Position numbers and translations under genes: made by a program. The notes beneath the pieces are model-generated. The model saw only the letters and a list, made by a program, of their open reading frames with translations. It was not told where the DNA came from and made no database searches. A stretch of DNA of 64,000 nucleotides from Artemisia argyi. Lineage: Eukaryota > Streptophyta > Magnoliopsida > Asterales > Asteraceae. The stretch covers positions 129,920,373 to 129,984,372 of the forward strand of contig CM060709.1 of NCBI GenBank assembly GCA_030686995.1, in the 5' to 3' direction. This document shows positions 21,065-33,769 of this stretch, one piece after another (positions within the stretch are counted from its first letter, which is position 1; every line of letters begins with the position of its first letter).

Positions 21065-24000
21065 TGATTGACTCTGAACGGTCAACCTAAACTGACCAGG
21101 TGATGGTCAACTAGGTCAAACAGCTTAGAGTCAATGCTCCGCAGAATATAGTGGTTTCCCCGGGTCGTTATGTCCCGACGAGGTGTGAATTGTTATCAAA
21201 CGGGCTTGTGATCGGGTGAATTTAGACAGGAAAGGGATTGTGATTGATTAAACTAAGGAATCTAAAAGGAAATAGCTTAAATAAGCTATATGAACAAGAC
21301 TGGAATTTTGGAAAAACCAGAATTGTTTAAAACCTAAGACGCGTACGTTTACATTTAAAATAACGTAAACGTACAAAATGAAAAGTGAAAACTGAAATCT
21401 GAAAACCTACAGGGGGTGAAAATGACTTTTTTACAAACTAAAGGATAAAAGAAAATTTTAAGAAAAAGAAAATAAATTTTTACACTAGTTAATTATTTAT
21501 TATTAATTAAATACTATTTAATACAAATTATTAATATTTAAGTAACTTAAATACAATATAATATTAATTTAACACTAGAAAAATGAAAATAAAATTTCTA
21601 AAATTATAAAATAACTAAAAACAAATTTTAAAATTAAAAATATATCTTTTTGTCATTTTGTGATTTTTATATTAATTAATTACTAATTATATTAATTAAA
21701 CTATATAAACTATTTTTGAATTACTAATAATACTAAAAGTGACTAGAAAATTATAGAAAAATTTATAAATCTAATTAACCATTACAGGAATCCTAAAAAA
21801 GTATAAAAAGTTTGTTTTATATATTTTTTGACTATTTTACTAATTATTAAACTAAATATTAATTAATTACTAATTAAATTCTAAAAATTAGAAGATGAAC
21901 AGTAAAAATTCTAGAAAAATTCCTAAATTTATATTATATTATATAAAGACTAGGAAAAATATAAAAACTAGGTGTCTTTTTATAAAAACTAATTATGTTA
22001 TCTAATGCATAATTATTAATTAATTAATAATAAAACTAATATTAAATCTAATTAATACTAAATGACAAAATTAAAATTTGGAAAAATTACTGAAATTACT
22101 TTAATATAAAAGGAATTTAATAAAAATATAAAAATGCAAAGTGCTTAATAAAAATCTAAAAAGGAAAATTAAAATGATAAATTACATTAAATAGAAACTA
22201 TCACTTATTTTAAAATTGGTTTTTTTGGATTTTCTTTTTTGGAAAACTATTTTTAGACTAAAAATGAACACTTTTAAAAAAGAGACTTTGATTGAATCCC
22301 AAAAATAAGCAATTGAGAAGCTCAATTGCTTATCAGCTTCGATGCTTAGCTTATTAGGACTTGAAGGGTTTTGAATAAGCTCATAAGCTAAAGCCAATAC
22401 AAACACAAGCTCACACACACCCACAGCAACAAAAAATAAGCTTATAACAACAATTCACAAGCTAAGATCAAACAGAAACAAAGATTCAAACAAGCTAAGT
22501 GATCACTGATCACTCAGCAGACTCTGAGCCAAGGAGGTAACTAGCAGGCCTATTCTAGCTTATCCAATAAGCTCAAGGATGGGAAATAAGCACTGATTTT
22601 TCAAGCTCACCTACTGGCCTTTCCAAAAATCCAGAATACAAGGGGTGAGACCCACAGATGAACCTAGGAGAGGCTATGAAAGGTTGGTGAGAATACTGGT
22701 GCAGGGCATATGCATGCCCTGCAGGCTTAAATAAGCCAGTGAAAAAGCCACAATAAAAAATCCTAAAAATAATACATGGGTAGAATCTAAGAGTTCAGCT
22801 GAGATACTAAATCATGTGAAAAGCTCAGGGATTGAAACCTCACACAAAAATTACAAAAATTCTTGCCAAATTTGATTTTCTGCACAAATTGAGATATTGA
22901 CTTTTTGTATAAAACTTGAACTTTTGACTTTGATGAAGTTTAATTGAATCCTAGATGCTAAGAATGTTATATTAAGCTGAAATGAAACCAAACTAGGGTA
23001 AATCAACTACTTATGAATGGATTTGAAGGGATTGGAGGTCACAAAGCCTAACAGTTAACAATGTAATAAACCTAAACTAGGATTTTGACTTTTATGTGAA
23101 AGACACCTAAGTTTTATGCCTATACTAACCTAAATACATATAATGCAGTCTACTCATGCTCAATTAACATTAAAACAACAACAGGAACAAGGGGTACTAC
23201 CCTGATCCAAACACCCCTTTATACTAACTGATTTGGAAGTTTTCAAAGCATACAACTAATTAAAAGTCTAACACTGATTCATAGGGACATATTATGATGT
23301 GGTGAGTTCATTTAAGCACAAATGACAGATATTAACCAATTTTTACAAGATTCCCCATAGTCACTATAATCAGTCTAACAAGTAAAGCATGAGAAACTGA
23401 GATCAAGCAAATGAACAAGCATACACTAACTCGAATAGAACTCAGGGACATCATATAAGCATAAAAAACTAAGATACATGGAATTCCACACGCCTACAGT
23501 GATATGCAAGAAAATGGTGACTTGAACTTACAACTGATGCAGAGTAGAACAAAGATATACATGATCATAAACCATACCTAGAACTTCCCCAGAAGCACTA
23601 AACCCATTTGCCATCCATTATAACCTTGCTCCATTCTTCTTCTTTCCTAAAAATTGATTTTTTATTTTATGAACTATTTTTGAGTATTTTTTTTTATTTT
23701 TGAAATCTTAAACTGAACTGGTCTGAATGCTTACAGGGACTTACTAAGATTCTTAAATGACTTGAATTGAGCCTAAGAAACAGATAAACATTACTTTTTA
23801 ATTAAATTATGGAAAATGAAGATTTCACATGAAAATGCATAAAGCTGAATTTGATGATGGAATTTGAAATTAAGATTAAACAAAAGTGTTTATTACTCTA
23901 AACAAACTGATTACATCCTTTTTTAAACTAAAAATTACAACTGAGAAAGAAATTTAAGCTAAAACAACATCCTACACTATACTGCAACTAAATTAACTAC

Positions 24001-24777
24001 CCACTGCTCCTTTGCTTCATTTTCATGACTTATATTGACCAGTGTGGGTCCCACACTTTTTCCCACTTCAATCCTGGCCATTGGATGGCTTCATCAAATC
24101 TTGGTCGTTTTATTTTCTTTTGGCAGAAAAAAGTCCAATTGGCAGGTTTTTGATAACTTGGAGCAAATTGTGGGTAATTAATGGTTTTGGAGGGTATCAG
24201 AGGCAAAGGGAACAAGTGATGGGTTTGCTGAGGTGGAGGTGAGGAGGGGGGATGAGATTGCAGGGGAGCAGGTTGCAAGTTGGAAGAAGGTGGGAGGTAG
24301 TCAAAGGGGTTTGACTGAGGTGATATTAAAACGGGGGTGGTTTTGTTTTGGAGTGGGCCTGGATGTTTGGTGTGGGCTTTAAATGGATCAGGTGGATTTG
24401 GATTGGATTGTATTTGGTTTTGGGTAGTAATAAAGAGGGTCCGTTTGGTTATGTTATATCACAAGGACCAAATGTGTAAAATTCCAAAAATGAGGGACTG
24501 AAACTGAAATTCTCCAAAGATATAATTAGGACTGAAGTTGCCAACTTTAATAACCTAAGGACCATAAATTTCATTTTCCATTTTAAAAAAACCCAAGGAC
24601 CATTTTTGTAAAGTTAGAATATCTCAGAGACCTTGAATGATAAAACTCCACATTTTTTAATTCCAGGGACTAGTTTTGCCAATTAATGAAAGTTCAGGGA
24701 CTGAAACTGCAATTTGTGCAAACTTTGCCTGTTTTTCATTTGGTAAACTTAGAATATCTCAGGGACCTTGAATGATA
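21065..24777 (-). repeat. 5' LTR of element B, missing its outermost part
   Basis: It starts TGATTGACTCTG next to the PBS. The segment 21065-23037 is unique in the window because the left copy lost it. It is extremely AT-rich between 21430 and 22200 and has no coding frame. From 23034 it matches the left LTR. It breaks off at about 24744-24777, roughly 130 bases short of the expected TGAGCACTCA end, after a short duplicated segment. Beyond it the Sirevirus sequence resumes. Confidence 0.82.
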
Positions 24778-25294
24778 AACCTGCAAATTTTCGTGTATTT
24801 TTCAAACTCTCAATTTCCACAATACTTCAAAACAATCTTTTATGTGAGAAACCCATCCCTTGTTAGTTTATAACATCATTAGATTGATTCTCAACCTCAA
24901 GAACTCATAGAAAACCATTTCCTGCCAAATTTCAAATTTAGCCATAACCACCTCAAGGAACCTTCACCCAAATGGGAAGGAACCCTTCCAAAGGTTCTTT
25001 GCAATCCGTGAAACATATACCTTCAACCAATTTGCCAAAACCACTAAGCATTTAGTGCAAATCTTTGTCTTCTTCCTCAACTATTTTCATTGGATTGACT
25101 TCCAATGATTTGACAACCCTCATTAATCTTCCAAATCATTAGCAACCTCTATTTTTGTATGGTTAAACATCAAATCCAAACACTCCTTCCCATACTTCTT
25201 CACCTCTATAGATTTAACCATCTTAGAACACCCTCAAATCACACCATCACCATCATAATCCCTTCTCTTAAGCTTCTAAACCACAACTTTGACA
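24778..25294 (+). other. Sirevirus sequence between the insertion scar and the second post-pol ORF
   Basis: All three forward frames contain stops. The base composition, rich in CA, CT and AAC, looks like a leader or untranslated region. Whether it contains part of the interrupted ORF at 3367-4297 cannot be told from the sequence. Confidence 0.4.
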
Positions 25295-26211
25295 ATGACA
25301 AAGTCAACAATCACCTCTCAACCATCTCGACCCATTCGGAGAACCGCACGCATAAGTGTGAAACCAATTTGGTCACACCACAGAATCAACCTAAGTTCTT
25401 TATCTTCGGATGAATTTTCCTCACCCATAAAAAATGAACATTTTTTAAACCTTTCATCTCCAACTCTATCACCCAAAGGACCAAATGAGCTCACCAATCC
25501 ACCACCAACAAAATCACCCACTGACCCAACTCCACCAAGTGCACCAATCCAAACGTCCAAAACACCATCACCACCACTACCACCTAAACTAGAACCAATG
25601 GAGTTATTTGGGTCTCCTCCAACATCACCACATCCTTTTGTACAAGATCTCAATGATCTTCCACCAAGATCAACAAATCCACCACCTTTGACAAATGAAA
25701 AACCAAGGCCATTGCTTGACCAAAATGAGCCCTTTGACCACAATCAACCACCACAACAAGAGTCACAACAACCAAAACCATTGCTGTTTCATCCAATCTT
25801 TAATGACATCCATGGTCCTCTATATGGAGAACCTAACTTTGAAAACCATGATCACCCAACTTCACCATATTCCCAATCCCAATTCTTTGAGTCTTTCTTT
25901 CCTTCTTATGAGGAAATTAAAGAATGGTCGAAAATCACCTCCATCAAGCAATGGAGCTACAAACCACCTTGCTTGACTCCATACCAAACCCATCCTCGAC
26001 TCAAGAAACCAACAACAACCCACCACCACCACCATCATCAAACGACCCATTTCCACCCACTCATCACCATGTTTGCTCACAATGTGAGCAAATGCTCAAA
26101 ATAAGTGAAAGCATCAAGATGTTGCTTCACCAATTTCAAGATAAAACCCGCTTTGCTATACAACACATCATCGAGCGTTTGGATGCTCTTTCCCACCCAA
26201 ACCAATCCTAG
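25295..26211 (+). pseudogene. Sirevirus second post-pol ORF, proline-rich, frameshifted
   Basis: A frame from the ATG at 25295 is open to 26104, but around 25925-25960 the sensible reading moves to another frame. That second frame ends at a TAG at 26209-26211. The product is rich in proline, serine and threonine (PPTKSPTDPTPPSAP, SPPLPPKLEP) with a basic N-terminal region (RPIRRTARISVKP). The C-terminus in the second frame has CSQCEQMLKISESIKMLLHQF, a possible helical or coiled segment after a CxxC pair. It sits directly before the polypurine tracts, as extra sirevirus ORFs do. It may be the 3' exon of the gene begun at 3367 or a separate gene. No envelope features are visible. Confidence 0.6.
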
Positions 26212-26570
26212 ACCAACTTTGGAGGCCTTTTGCCCCATTTAGGAAATGTGTTGAATGACTTCTACTTATAGAAGTAGGATTTTATTTTTCTTTTATTTCT
26301 TGGTTATTTTTTATCTTTTATTTTTATTTTTAGAAGTAGGAGGATATTTTTCATTTCTTGTCTTTGACTTTTATAAAGTGAAATTTTACTTGAAATGACA
26401 TATTTTACTACTTCTTATTTGCATTGTTGGTTGATCATATATGAGTTGTAACTGTGGTTGCTTAAATTCTCATATAGTGTGGCGACTACAAGCTTGATTA
26501 TGTGTCATTATCACCAACTAACCATTTTTTGTAGGTTCAAAATCCATATTTCCCATCATGGCACTCCTTT

Positions 26571-26802
26571 TAAGGGGAGTATCAACCAAGGGGGAGCACA
26601 TGCATAGTTCCGCTTCGCTACTCTTCTTTTTGTTTCGACAAAAAGGGGGAGAAAGATATATAAACTTATAAACTTAAAATGATTTTCATCACTTAAGTAA
26701 AACAAGTTTAATATAACAATTTTTTTTTAAGTATTAACACTAAAATTTGTGAGTTACTTAAAAACAAAGTTTATGTTTTGTCATCAACAAAAAGGGGGAG
26801 AT
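26571..26802 (+). other. repeated polypurine tracts before the Sirevirus 3' LTR
   Basis: Purine-rich strings of the PPT type occur four times: AAGGGGAG near 26572, AAGGGGGAG at 26588-26596, AAAAGGGGGAGA near 26640-26652, and AAAAAGGGGGAG ending at 26800, two bases before the LTR. Only the last one is at the LTR edge. Upstream PPT copies are a described trait of sireviruses. Confidence 0.8.
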
Positions 26803-27899
26803 TGTTAATACAAATATCGCCTAAAAATGTTATTTATATTTTACGATCTTTGCTAAGTTTGTTAACGACAAAGTGTAAACTTTAGTTTTTAGTAAAACAC
26901 AATTTTAGTTTAAAGACTTGCATAATTAGACATTTGCTACATTTAAATTTCATATAAAACACAACAGTTTTATACTTCTTAAAATAGAAATGTCACATCG
27001 CATTTATGGTAAGTTTGTGTCAAACACATCAATATGCATTTAAGGAAAGATTGTGTGTTTGACTCACCATAAGTTCTCTTAAACAAGTAAGTATTTGACT
27101 TGAAATAAGTTGATGTGACTTTGATTGGTTTGGAATGATTTATTGCAAAACTTCTGTCAGACCTAGCGGAACCTTGCAGGTACACGGGCGGAACCCATCG
27201 GAGGGTTCTGCCGTATCCGCCAGAGCTGCTGAAGGTCTTGCTATAAATACCAAGCCATTTATTAGAATTTTGCTTGATCACTTCTCATTACATTTACACA
27301 TACACATTCATATCATTCATCTAACCCTTTAACATTTCATTTTTGTGTGAAGATTCTTTTGTAGCAAAGAAGTTCACAAGTACATATAAAGTTACAAGTA
27401 TTCAACACAATGTTGCAAGACTTGTTAGTTTAGCATCGTGTAGACTTTGTGTAGTTTACACTTCATTTGATTGTGTATTTTCAGTTGTGATCGGTTAGTA
27501 TTTTAGGCCTTAAAATACATAGTGTGACGGGAGTTGTTGTACCCTTGTAAAAGAACTAACGGGAGTGGTTGTACCCTTGTAAAAGAACTCGACATCTAGC
27601 TTAGTGTCGGTAATTGTGTAAGCAACGTGTAAGGTTTTCTCCGCCGGTGAAAGGAGCTTGTTGACTAGTGAAAGAAACTCTCGAGTTGGATACTCGGGGC
27701 GTGGACGTAGGGCAAGGAAAAAGAGTCCTTGTAGTCGAACCTCGATAAATACTCGTGTTGTAGTTTGATCATTTCTTTCTTTATACTTGCATGTTATATA
27801 TTGTCTTTGTGTTTATATCTTTTATTAAACGGAAAGTTTCAAAAGATAATTAAACAAAAAACTAGTAAAACTATTCAACCCTCCTTCTAGTTTTCCACA
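26803..27899 (+). repeat. Sirevirus 3' LTR
   Basis: The LTR starts TGTTAATACA right after the polypurine tract and ends TTTTCCACA at 27899. From 27900 onward the sequence aligns with the F-box gene at 58040, which places the boundary at base resolution. A TATA box (CTATAAATACC) is at 27241-27251. About 30 bases upstream is the stem GGCGGAACC (27187-27195) with GGTTCTGCC (27204-27212), including one G-T pair. The 5' LTR is outside the window. Confidence 0.88.
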
Positions 27900-28249
27900 C
27901 TTTTGTTGAAACTATACAAACACAACAAACCATGAGAGGAACCAATTACTCTTAAATCATTAAATTGTTTCATGAGGTCAGTAGCATTTGGGGCAAAGTC
28001 TTGTTGTTGTTGGGGGAAAGTGACATCATCTACAAAAGAAACATATTTTACCTCATTGGAATTATCTTTGTACCTTGAAAGTAAACGATGCAGCTAAGTG
28101 TCGCGGGCGCCGTAACTAGTGATAAATTCAGAGCTTTCGATAAAAGATTTCCATGATTTAGAAACGCCCCTGAATCGAACCAATGACTTGACATCAGAAA
28201 CTTTTTTAATGATTTCCAATTGGATTTCAAAAGGAATATTGTCTGACAT
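27900..28249 (-). pseudogene. F-box gene fragment broken by the Sirevirus insertion
   Basis: From the ATG at 28249 the minus strand encodes an F-box N-terminus (MSDNIPFEIQ, then VKSLVRFRGVSKSWKSFI). A TAG follows after about 51 codons (GARDT*), then homologous sequence in the same frame (KQFNDLRVIGSSHGLLCLY). It stops at 27900 against the LTR. It closely parallels 58401-58040, and the similarity extends upstream of the start codon to about 28400. An F-box protein would be the substrate adaptor of an SCF ubiquitin ligase. This copy is dead because of both the stop and the insertion. Confidence 0.88.
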
Positions 28250-28721
28250 TTTGGCTGATTTTGGGAGATATGAATGGTAAATGATAACTCAGGGGGTGTG
28301 AAATTTTACAAACAAGGTACGAATCCCTAAAGTAAATACTCCGTTCGGTTGAAGCCCAATTAAAATTACACAATCGGCCCTTTTCAAATATTATCAAGGC
28401 CCAATTACTATATATATAATTTGAGGACAAATGACGCCAGCTATGGTAGATTCGATGCCTTCTGATTGGAGGGTTTTTGCTGGGCTCTTGGTGGGCTAAA
28501 AAAAACACTCGGTCCATTTACTTTGTATCTGAGTCCAAACGCTGCAACAAAAAAAAATATATCGTTCCTTTTTCTTCATTTTGTCATGATGCCACCAAAG
28601 TAAAGCAAATCTCAAGTGCTTTTATTGTATTTTATTTGGGAGGTGAAAGTGACACGCAAGCCAATAGCAACAATCCTCTACAATATTCTTTTTTCATTTC
28701 GATTTGTCTTATGTAGAGAGG
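28250..28721. other. upstream region of the F-box pseudogene
   Basis: The first roughly 150 bases match the region upstream of the F-box gene at 58401, including GGGTGTGAAATTTTACAAA and AATCGGCCCTTTTCA. They therefore belong to the same gene duplication. The rest is AT-rich and shows no gene. Confidence 0.6.
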
Positions 28722-29099
28722 TGTAGAATATGAACATCTAGATTCGGGTGGCCTTAATTCATGGTAGATGATATCCATGTTTGAGTTAGATTCAAGAACT
28801 AGAGAGAGAGAGAGTTTGGAACCTTGAGATAAAAGAAGAAAGAAAAATTAGATTAAAATGAAAGGCTCCCCCTCTCCACATGTGGAGAGGGATATATATA
28901 GTCCCTACAAGATAACTAATAAAACACCCACACCCGGGCTGTGGATCAGGTATACAGTGGGTAAAGACCCGTCCTTCTTCCACGGTGTTACTTAAACTAA
29001 TACTAATTAACTAATAAACAAACTAACTACGAGCTAACTTAATGCTATTACAATAATTAGGTGACCGAGACTTTTACAGGAATATTTGTATTCCTAACA
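28722..29099 (-). repeat. 3' LTR of element D
   Basis: It runs TGTAGAATATG to TTCCTAACA in plus-strand sense. It contains the 20-bp perfect palindrome CCTCTCCACATGTGGAGAGG (28871-28890), followed on the plus strand by GATATATATAG, a TATA box when read on the minus strand. Confidence 0.95.
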
Positions 29100-32015
29100 A
29101 TCTCCCCCTAAGCGAGGTCACCTTTGAAATTAAGCTCTTTTGTCTTTAAGCATTCTTTAGTCTCTGTAGCTCGTAGGATCTGATTCTTCACTTTTCTTCA
29201 CACTTTGTACTTCAAGCAAGCAAACTTGTGATTAGAATTCCTTTGAGATATGTGATCTTTGAGCTTCCTTTGAGATCATCAGCCAAAGTAAATCTCCAAG
29301 CTCATCCATAGTTGTATTGCCTTCATGTGATGGAGTGACAAGGGACCATCATGCTCACACCCTTCTGTATCTAGAGACGTTGCATTGGAGTTTGTGAATC
29401 AGGAGACTTTTTCATCAGAGGTGCGGAAACGTTGTAAGAAGTCTCTCAACATTTTGTTGTAGCAAGTCTCTCATCTTCATGGATAGTGTGGAGGATGTGT
29501 GAGCATGAGGTATGGATTGACCCGATTCAGCTGGAAACTGGAGCCATCAACGCCATCTTTATATGTGTCCCTGAAATAAAACAGTTAGCAATAAAGATAG
29601 AGAACGAATATGGCTTTGTCATTCGTTCTGCGAGGACAGACTACCCTCCGGTTTTGTGAAAACCGACCTGTGATCAGGTAGAGTCCTTTTTTAAAGAAGA
29701 CTCTCCTTGACAGGAATTTCCAGCATGTAGTAATGAATTTTCCAAAGAATCCACTTCGGAATCTTCATACTTAGCATGTTCTCATACCGGAACGTCTCAA
29801 AGCAGACAGCACGATAGAGTGAATCGGTGAATAGATATTCACGGATTGATGAGAAATTGATTTCTAGAAATCACTCGCGTGTCATATGATAAACATTTTT
29901 GAGACACGACGAGAGTTTTATACTTTGAATCACATTTCCATCAAAAATACTTTTGTTTGAGAGATATTACACAATCAATGTGCTCGAAAGATAAGTTGGT
30001 GAGCACATTGAGAGGTTTTGGCAAAAGTATCCGTCAATCCATATCCTGGAACAAGTTTGATTCAATTATGAATCGCACCATCGTTGCTTTCCAGTTGTCA
30101 CTTGATCATTGATCCCAGATGGATCTCACATGTCACCTACCAAGAGCTTGAGTGATGTTCGCTCTAGAAGGATTTCCATCCTCATTGTGAATATTTACAT
30201 ATCACTCGGATGTTCTGGCAATACCACAAGGATAATGCGTAGGACTCTAAATATTTTATCTTACTTTCCACATTGTGTGAAACAATAAGCATATTTGGAA
30301 TGTGTCCTATCGAGATTTATGGATGATCTCATGGCTCTAGACTCAATAGTGCGTTTTGATCCGCTCCTGGAGACTGGGGAGGCGTCTCCTGTTTTAGGTA
30401 TCAACATAGCTCGCAATGAGCGGTCGATACATTGCACAGGGTTCCCCGTGAGAATGAAACAAGCTCTTTTAAGAGAACTTGAGTGGTTGGGAAGTTTTGG
30501 TGCAGTGCGTCACTGGGTCCATGACGTCTTGTCTTCAATACCGGCGTTACCTTAGTAACCGCCAGTAGCATATGTATTGAACCCGGTTTCTGCCCTAAGG
30601 TTGAATAATTGGAGGGCTATTTCTTTTCACCCTTTCTCATTATATTTCTTTTTCATTCTTCAACCCCTTCAGTGCTTACCGAGATTTCACCACTAGAACC
30701 TTGTTGGGTTTGTTCCAGTCCTAGCTCTATCTCAGTCCACACTCTTCCCTTTCTCACTTTTCTCCTTTTTTCAATCATTCCTAAGGACTTCTAATCTATC
30801 TATGGATTGTCCCTGGGAAGATCCTTCCGGTTCTGGTGGATCATGGGAACTTATACCTAACCTTAACCACCCTTATACCTCCATGCATTAAAGTAAATGG
30901 TCGGTCTTAGGTATTACTTCCACAAACGCCTTTCGCTCCCCCTCAATATGTGCTTCGATATTCGAAAGTGTTTAGCACATATGTGGGAGCCTATTATTGA
31001 GTCGAAAAGATCACTTTTGATTATCAGATTTCATATTTAAATCACATTCTCTCCCCCGATCAAGAATTTCAAATCTTACGAGATTTTTGATCTCAATTGA
31101 TTTAAATAATTTAGAAAGCGTTTTGGGAGAGAAATGTGGTCAATTTTAATATTTTCTGATAAAAGAAACTTTTTCTTGCTCCCCCTCAAACTGTGAGGGA
31201 GGTTGTTATGTGTCAGATTTGAAGAGTTTGCAAAAGATTCGAAGTTTTAATGAAAACTCTTTGAAAAATTTACTCATTCTGACACATAACCATCACAAAT
31301 CGGATTGTTGTTTTTGTTTTGTACAAAGTGTAGGGAGTTTTGTTGATACATAAAATTTTGAGAAATCACTCTCCCCCTCAATCAATGACGGATGTTAAAG
31401 CATAAATATTTTCATAAACTATTAACGTCATTGATTGAGTGAAAACTTTATCAAACTTTTGAGTTCAATTTGATTTTCATTCAAAATTTCATGGTACCAC
31501 CAAGTTTTGCACAAACACTCTCCGGAAAAATCATAGAAGGGAAAGTATTTGGCAATAAAAAGAAGATTTCTCTTCTTTATCAAGAAATAATGCACTGAGG
31601 CGTACATTAGATCGAGGGTGCATGAATATAAAGTAATTCACGCTCGGATGAACGGCACCCTTTGTTAGGAACAACCGTCTTTTTGGCGACGAGTTTTCCT
31701 TAATGTTGAAAACCGGGTTGCTATCTGAAGTAATAGCAAACCATATTTTTTAAGTCCGGGTTGCAGCCTGAAATGACTGCAAGCCAAATTTTTGAAGAAT
31801 ATTTTGAGGAACGACATGTTTTAGAAAAAGACTTTATTTGAAACCGAAAAACTCTTGCTCAAGCATATGTATGATTCCGTGTCATTATTGAATGACATTT
31901 CTAGAAACGTACATAATATTGATTACACAAGAGACATGTCGTGAGAAGAATATTTTTGTATTATTATTATTATTTTTTTATTTTATTTTTTTTTATGATT
32001 TTTCAGATTTTTATG

Positions 32016-32053
<38 letters not shown>

Positions 32054-33150
32054 TAGGTATTATATTTTTCTATTTACGTATTGGTATAAGATATGTACAA
32101 AGGATATTATGCAGTTTAAGAAGATGTTGACCTCAATACCGAAAAGATGATATCGGTCTGCATGTTGTAGAAGTCAGTAGTCAACATCTCTTAAACCTTC
32201 TCCACCAAAGCTTTCGAGGCTCCTGAATAGTCGTTTGAACTTGAGCCTTCTCATTGTGAAGTTTTGATAGATCAGCAACGTATCATCTCACGCTTGAATA
32301 GTTCTTCTCAACATTCTTCCTATTGAAGGCTGAGGTAATGCGTACCAAAAAGTATCCAGAGACCACTTCCCCCCAAGTAGTTGAAATGATGCAACCAGTC
32401 TCATTATATGAAGCTCAGAAACCCGAAGTACACACACAATCAATTGTGTACATCTTTTGTCATCAGAAACTGTTTCTTACATCTCTTCCCCTACGTAGTT
32501 GGAATAATACACCAAAAGAACGAGTTAAAACACTGATTTCCTCTGCGGTCATGACATTTGTCTTCCCGGAATAACTTCAATTAAGTAGAAGTGTAAAGCT
32601 CATCACGTGTACTCGTTGTGCGTTTCGATGTATGTCTCCTTCCCCCTTGTTGGTTTTGACACCTCAGAATCAGCAACACATATTACGCCCATATACTTGA
32701 AATCTTGTGAGAGGAACAAAATAAGCTCAAATATATCCTGTGAGAATCAACTTGCTGAAGAGCAATATGAGAACATCTAATTAGGGATTAACTCAGACTT
32801 TTCACTCTCCCCTAATTAGTGCTCTCCCCCAGACTGACAACCTTTCTGATGAACACCCATAATAGAAGGAAGACTTTGGACGAACACCCATAATATGAAG
32901 AGGTCATTTGATAACCAAATACATGCCGTCTTTAGTCTTCTAATCACATAGCGGAGAATGTAGAGAAGACTGTAGACACGACCTACTTCAAGATTGCCCA
33001 ATATGGAGGAACAGAATACCAACCATCTTCATCTCACCAAATGCCTTCCAGTAACTTTACATATAACCCATCAGCCCGCAGCGCACACATGAGACGATAA
33101 CACCCATCCGAGAATAAAGAATAGACTGACGACTCGACCTTCTTCAGTCT
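29100..33150. other. element D interior, proximal half without genes
   Basis: No protein domain is recognised in either strand. Purine tracts resembling the PPT (TCTCCCCC, GGGGGAGA on the element strand) recur at 29101, 31049, 31178, 31371, 32805 and 32822. A long T run lies at 32018-32052. Confidence 0.7.
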
Positions 33151-33700
33151 TTAATATAACACCAAAGTAACAAGTTGAACCACTGATCATCTATAGAATG
33201 TATCCATCCTTGGATATTAAGCCCTGATCACGTAGACCTGTTGTGCGTCCTTGATGTACACATTCTCTCTCCCCTGATGGTTACGATTAATCATACCATG
33301 ACATAACAGTGAAACGTTAATACCAAGGTGACATGTTGAACCACTGATCATCTCTGCGGCTTTTCAACACCGGAATACACGATTAAGCCCGATCACGTGA
33401 ACCTTTTGTGCGTCCTTGGTGTACACATTTCTCTCCCCCATGATGGTTACGATTAATCGGAATCATCATCATTATGTGTACATGTAGCCTGATGACGTAT
33501 ACATGAAGCATTGACTAGAAACCCTTTGTTACTGATTGAATCAGCCCGTGAGACTATGTCGATTAGCATTCCATGACCATGTTCTTCAACACCTTGATAG
33601 AGAGGAAGAAGTAGTGTTGGAGAACCATGCATACCATGACCATGTTCTTCAACACCTTAATAGAGAGGAAGATGTAGTGTTGGAGAACCATGGTTAGCAC
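33150..33700. repeat. tandem duplications in element D
   Basis: A unit of about 165 bp (ACCAA(A/G)GT.ACA..TTGAACCACTGATCATCT to GGTTACGATTAATC) occurs at about 33160 and 33324, with a more distant version near 32512. A 59-bp unit starting CCATGACCATGTTCTTCAAC occurs at 33571-33629 and again at 33634-33692 with two or three differences. Confidence 0.8.
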
Positions 33701-33769
33701 GACTCCTGAACTGACGTATTCAGGAGTCGTATGACCATTTCTCAGTCATCATCCAACATGTAGATTAAT

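Larger units (their letters stand above)
11909..24777 (-). mobile_element. Element B: non-autonomous Athila-type element with about 3.9-kb LTRs
   Basis: A long direct repeat (11914-13700 and 23039-24744) marks the LTRs. The right LTR starts at 21065 next to a tRNA-Asp type PBS (21042-21059). The left LTR ends at 13815 next to a polypurine tract (13816-13832). The element therefore reads on the minus strand. Its interior holds one protein frame with zinc-knuckle-like repeats and no RT, RNase H or integrase. It was hit by a solo LTR (14971-19011) and by element A in the left LTR. The outer ends of both LTRs are missing next to the Sirevirus sequence, so no TSD remains. Confidence 0.82.
1..27899 (+). 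mobile_element. Sirevirus-type Ty1/copia retrotransposon, 5' part outside the window, split by nested insertions
   Basis: Two pieces belong to one element. The left piece (1-4297) contains pol and a post-pol ORF. The right piece (24778-27899) contains a second post-pol ORF, polypurine tracts and a 3' LTR. The reverse transcriptase and RNase H read as Sirevirus-like, for example RKSTSGTC and STTEAEYVSAG. Extra ORFs after pol and repeated polypurine tracts also fit that genus. The 3' LTR ends exactly where homology to an F-box gene begins, so the element landed in that gene. Elements A, B and a solo LTR (4298-24777) were inserted later. The 5' LTR, gag and protease lie before the window, so the 5' TSD cannot be checked. 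Confidence 0.85.

Noticed and set aside
25318..25743. Glycine-rich minus-strand frame of 141 codons
   Set aside because: It is the complement of the proline-rich post-pol ORF. Gly codons mirror Pro codons.
28792..28983. Identical 63-codon minus-strand frames at 28792-28983 and 38623-38814
   Set aside because: They are the two LTRs of element D. Identity reflects recent insertion, not a duplicated gene.
32323..32574. Short plus-strand frame in element D
   Set aside because: No recognisable domain, no conservation evidence, and frames of this size are expected in 9 kb of non-coding DNA.
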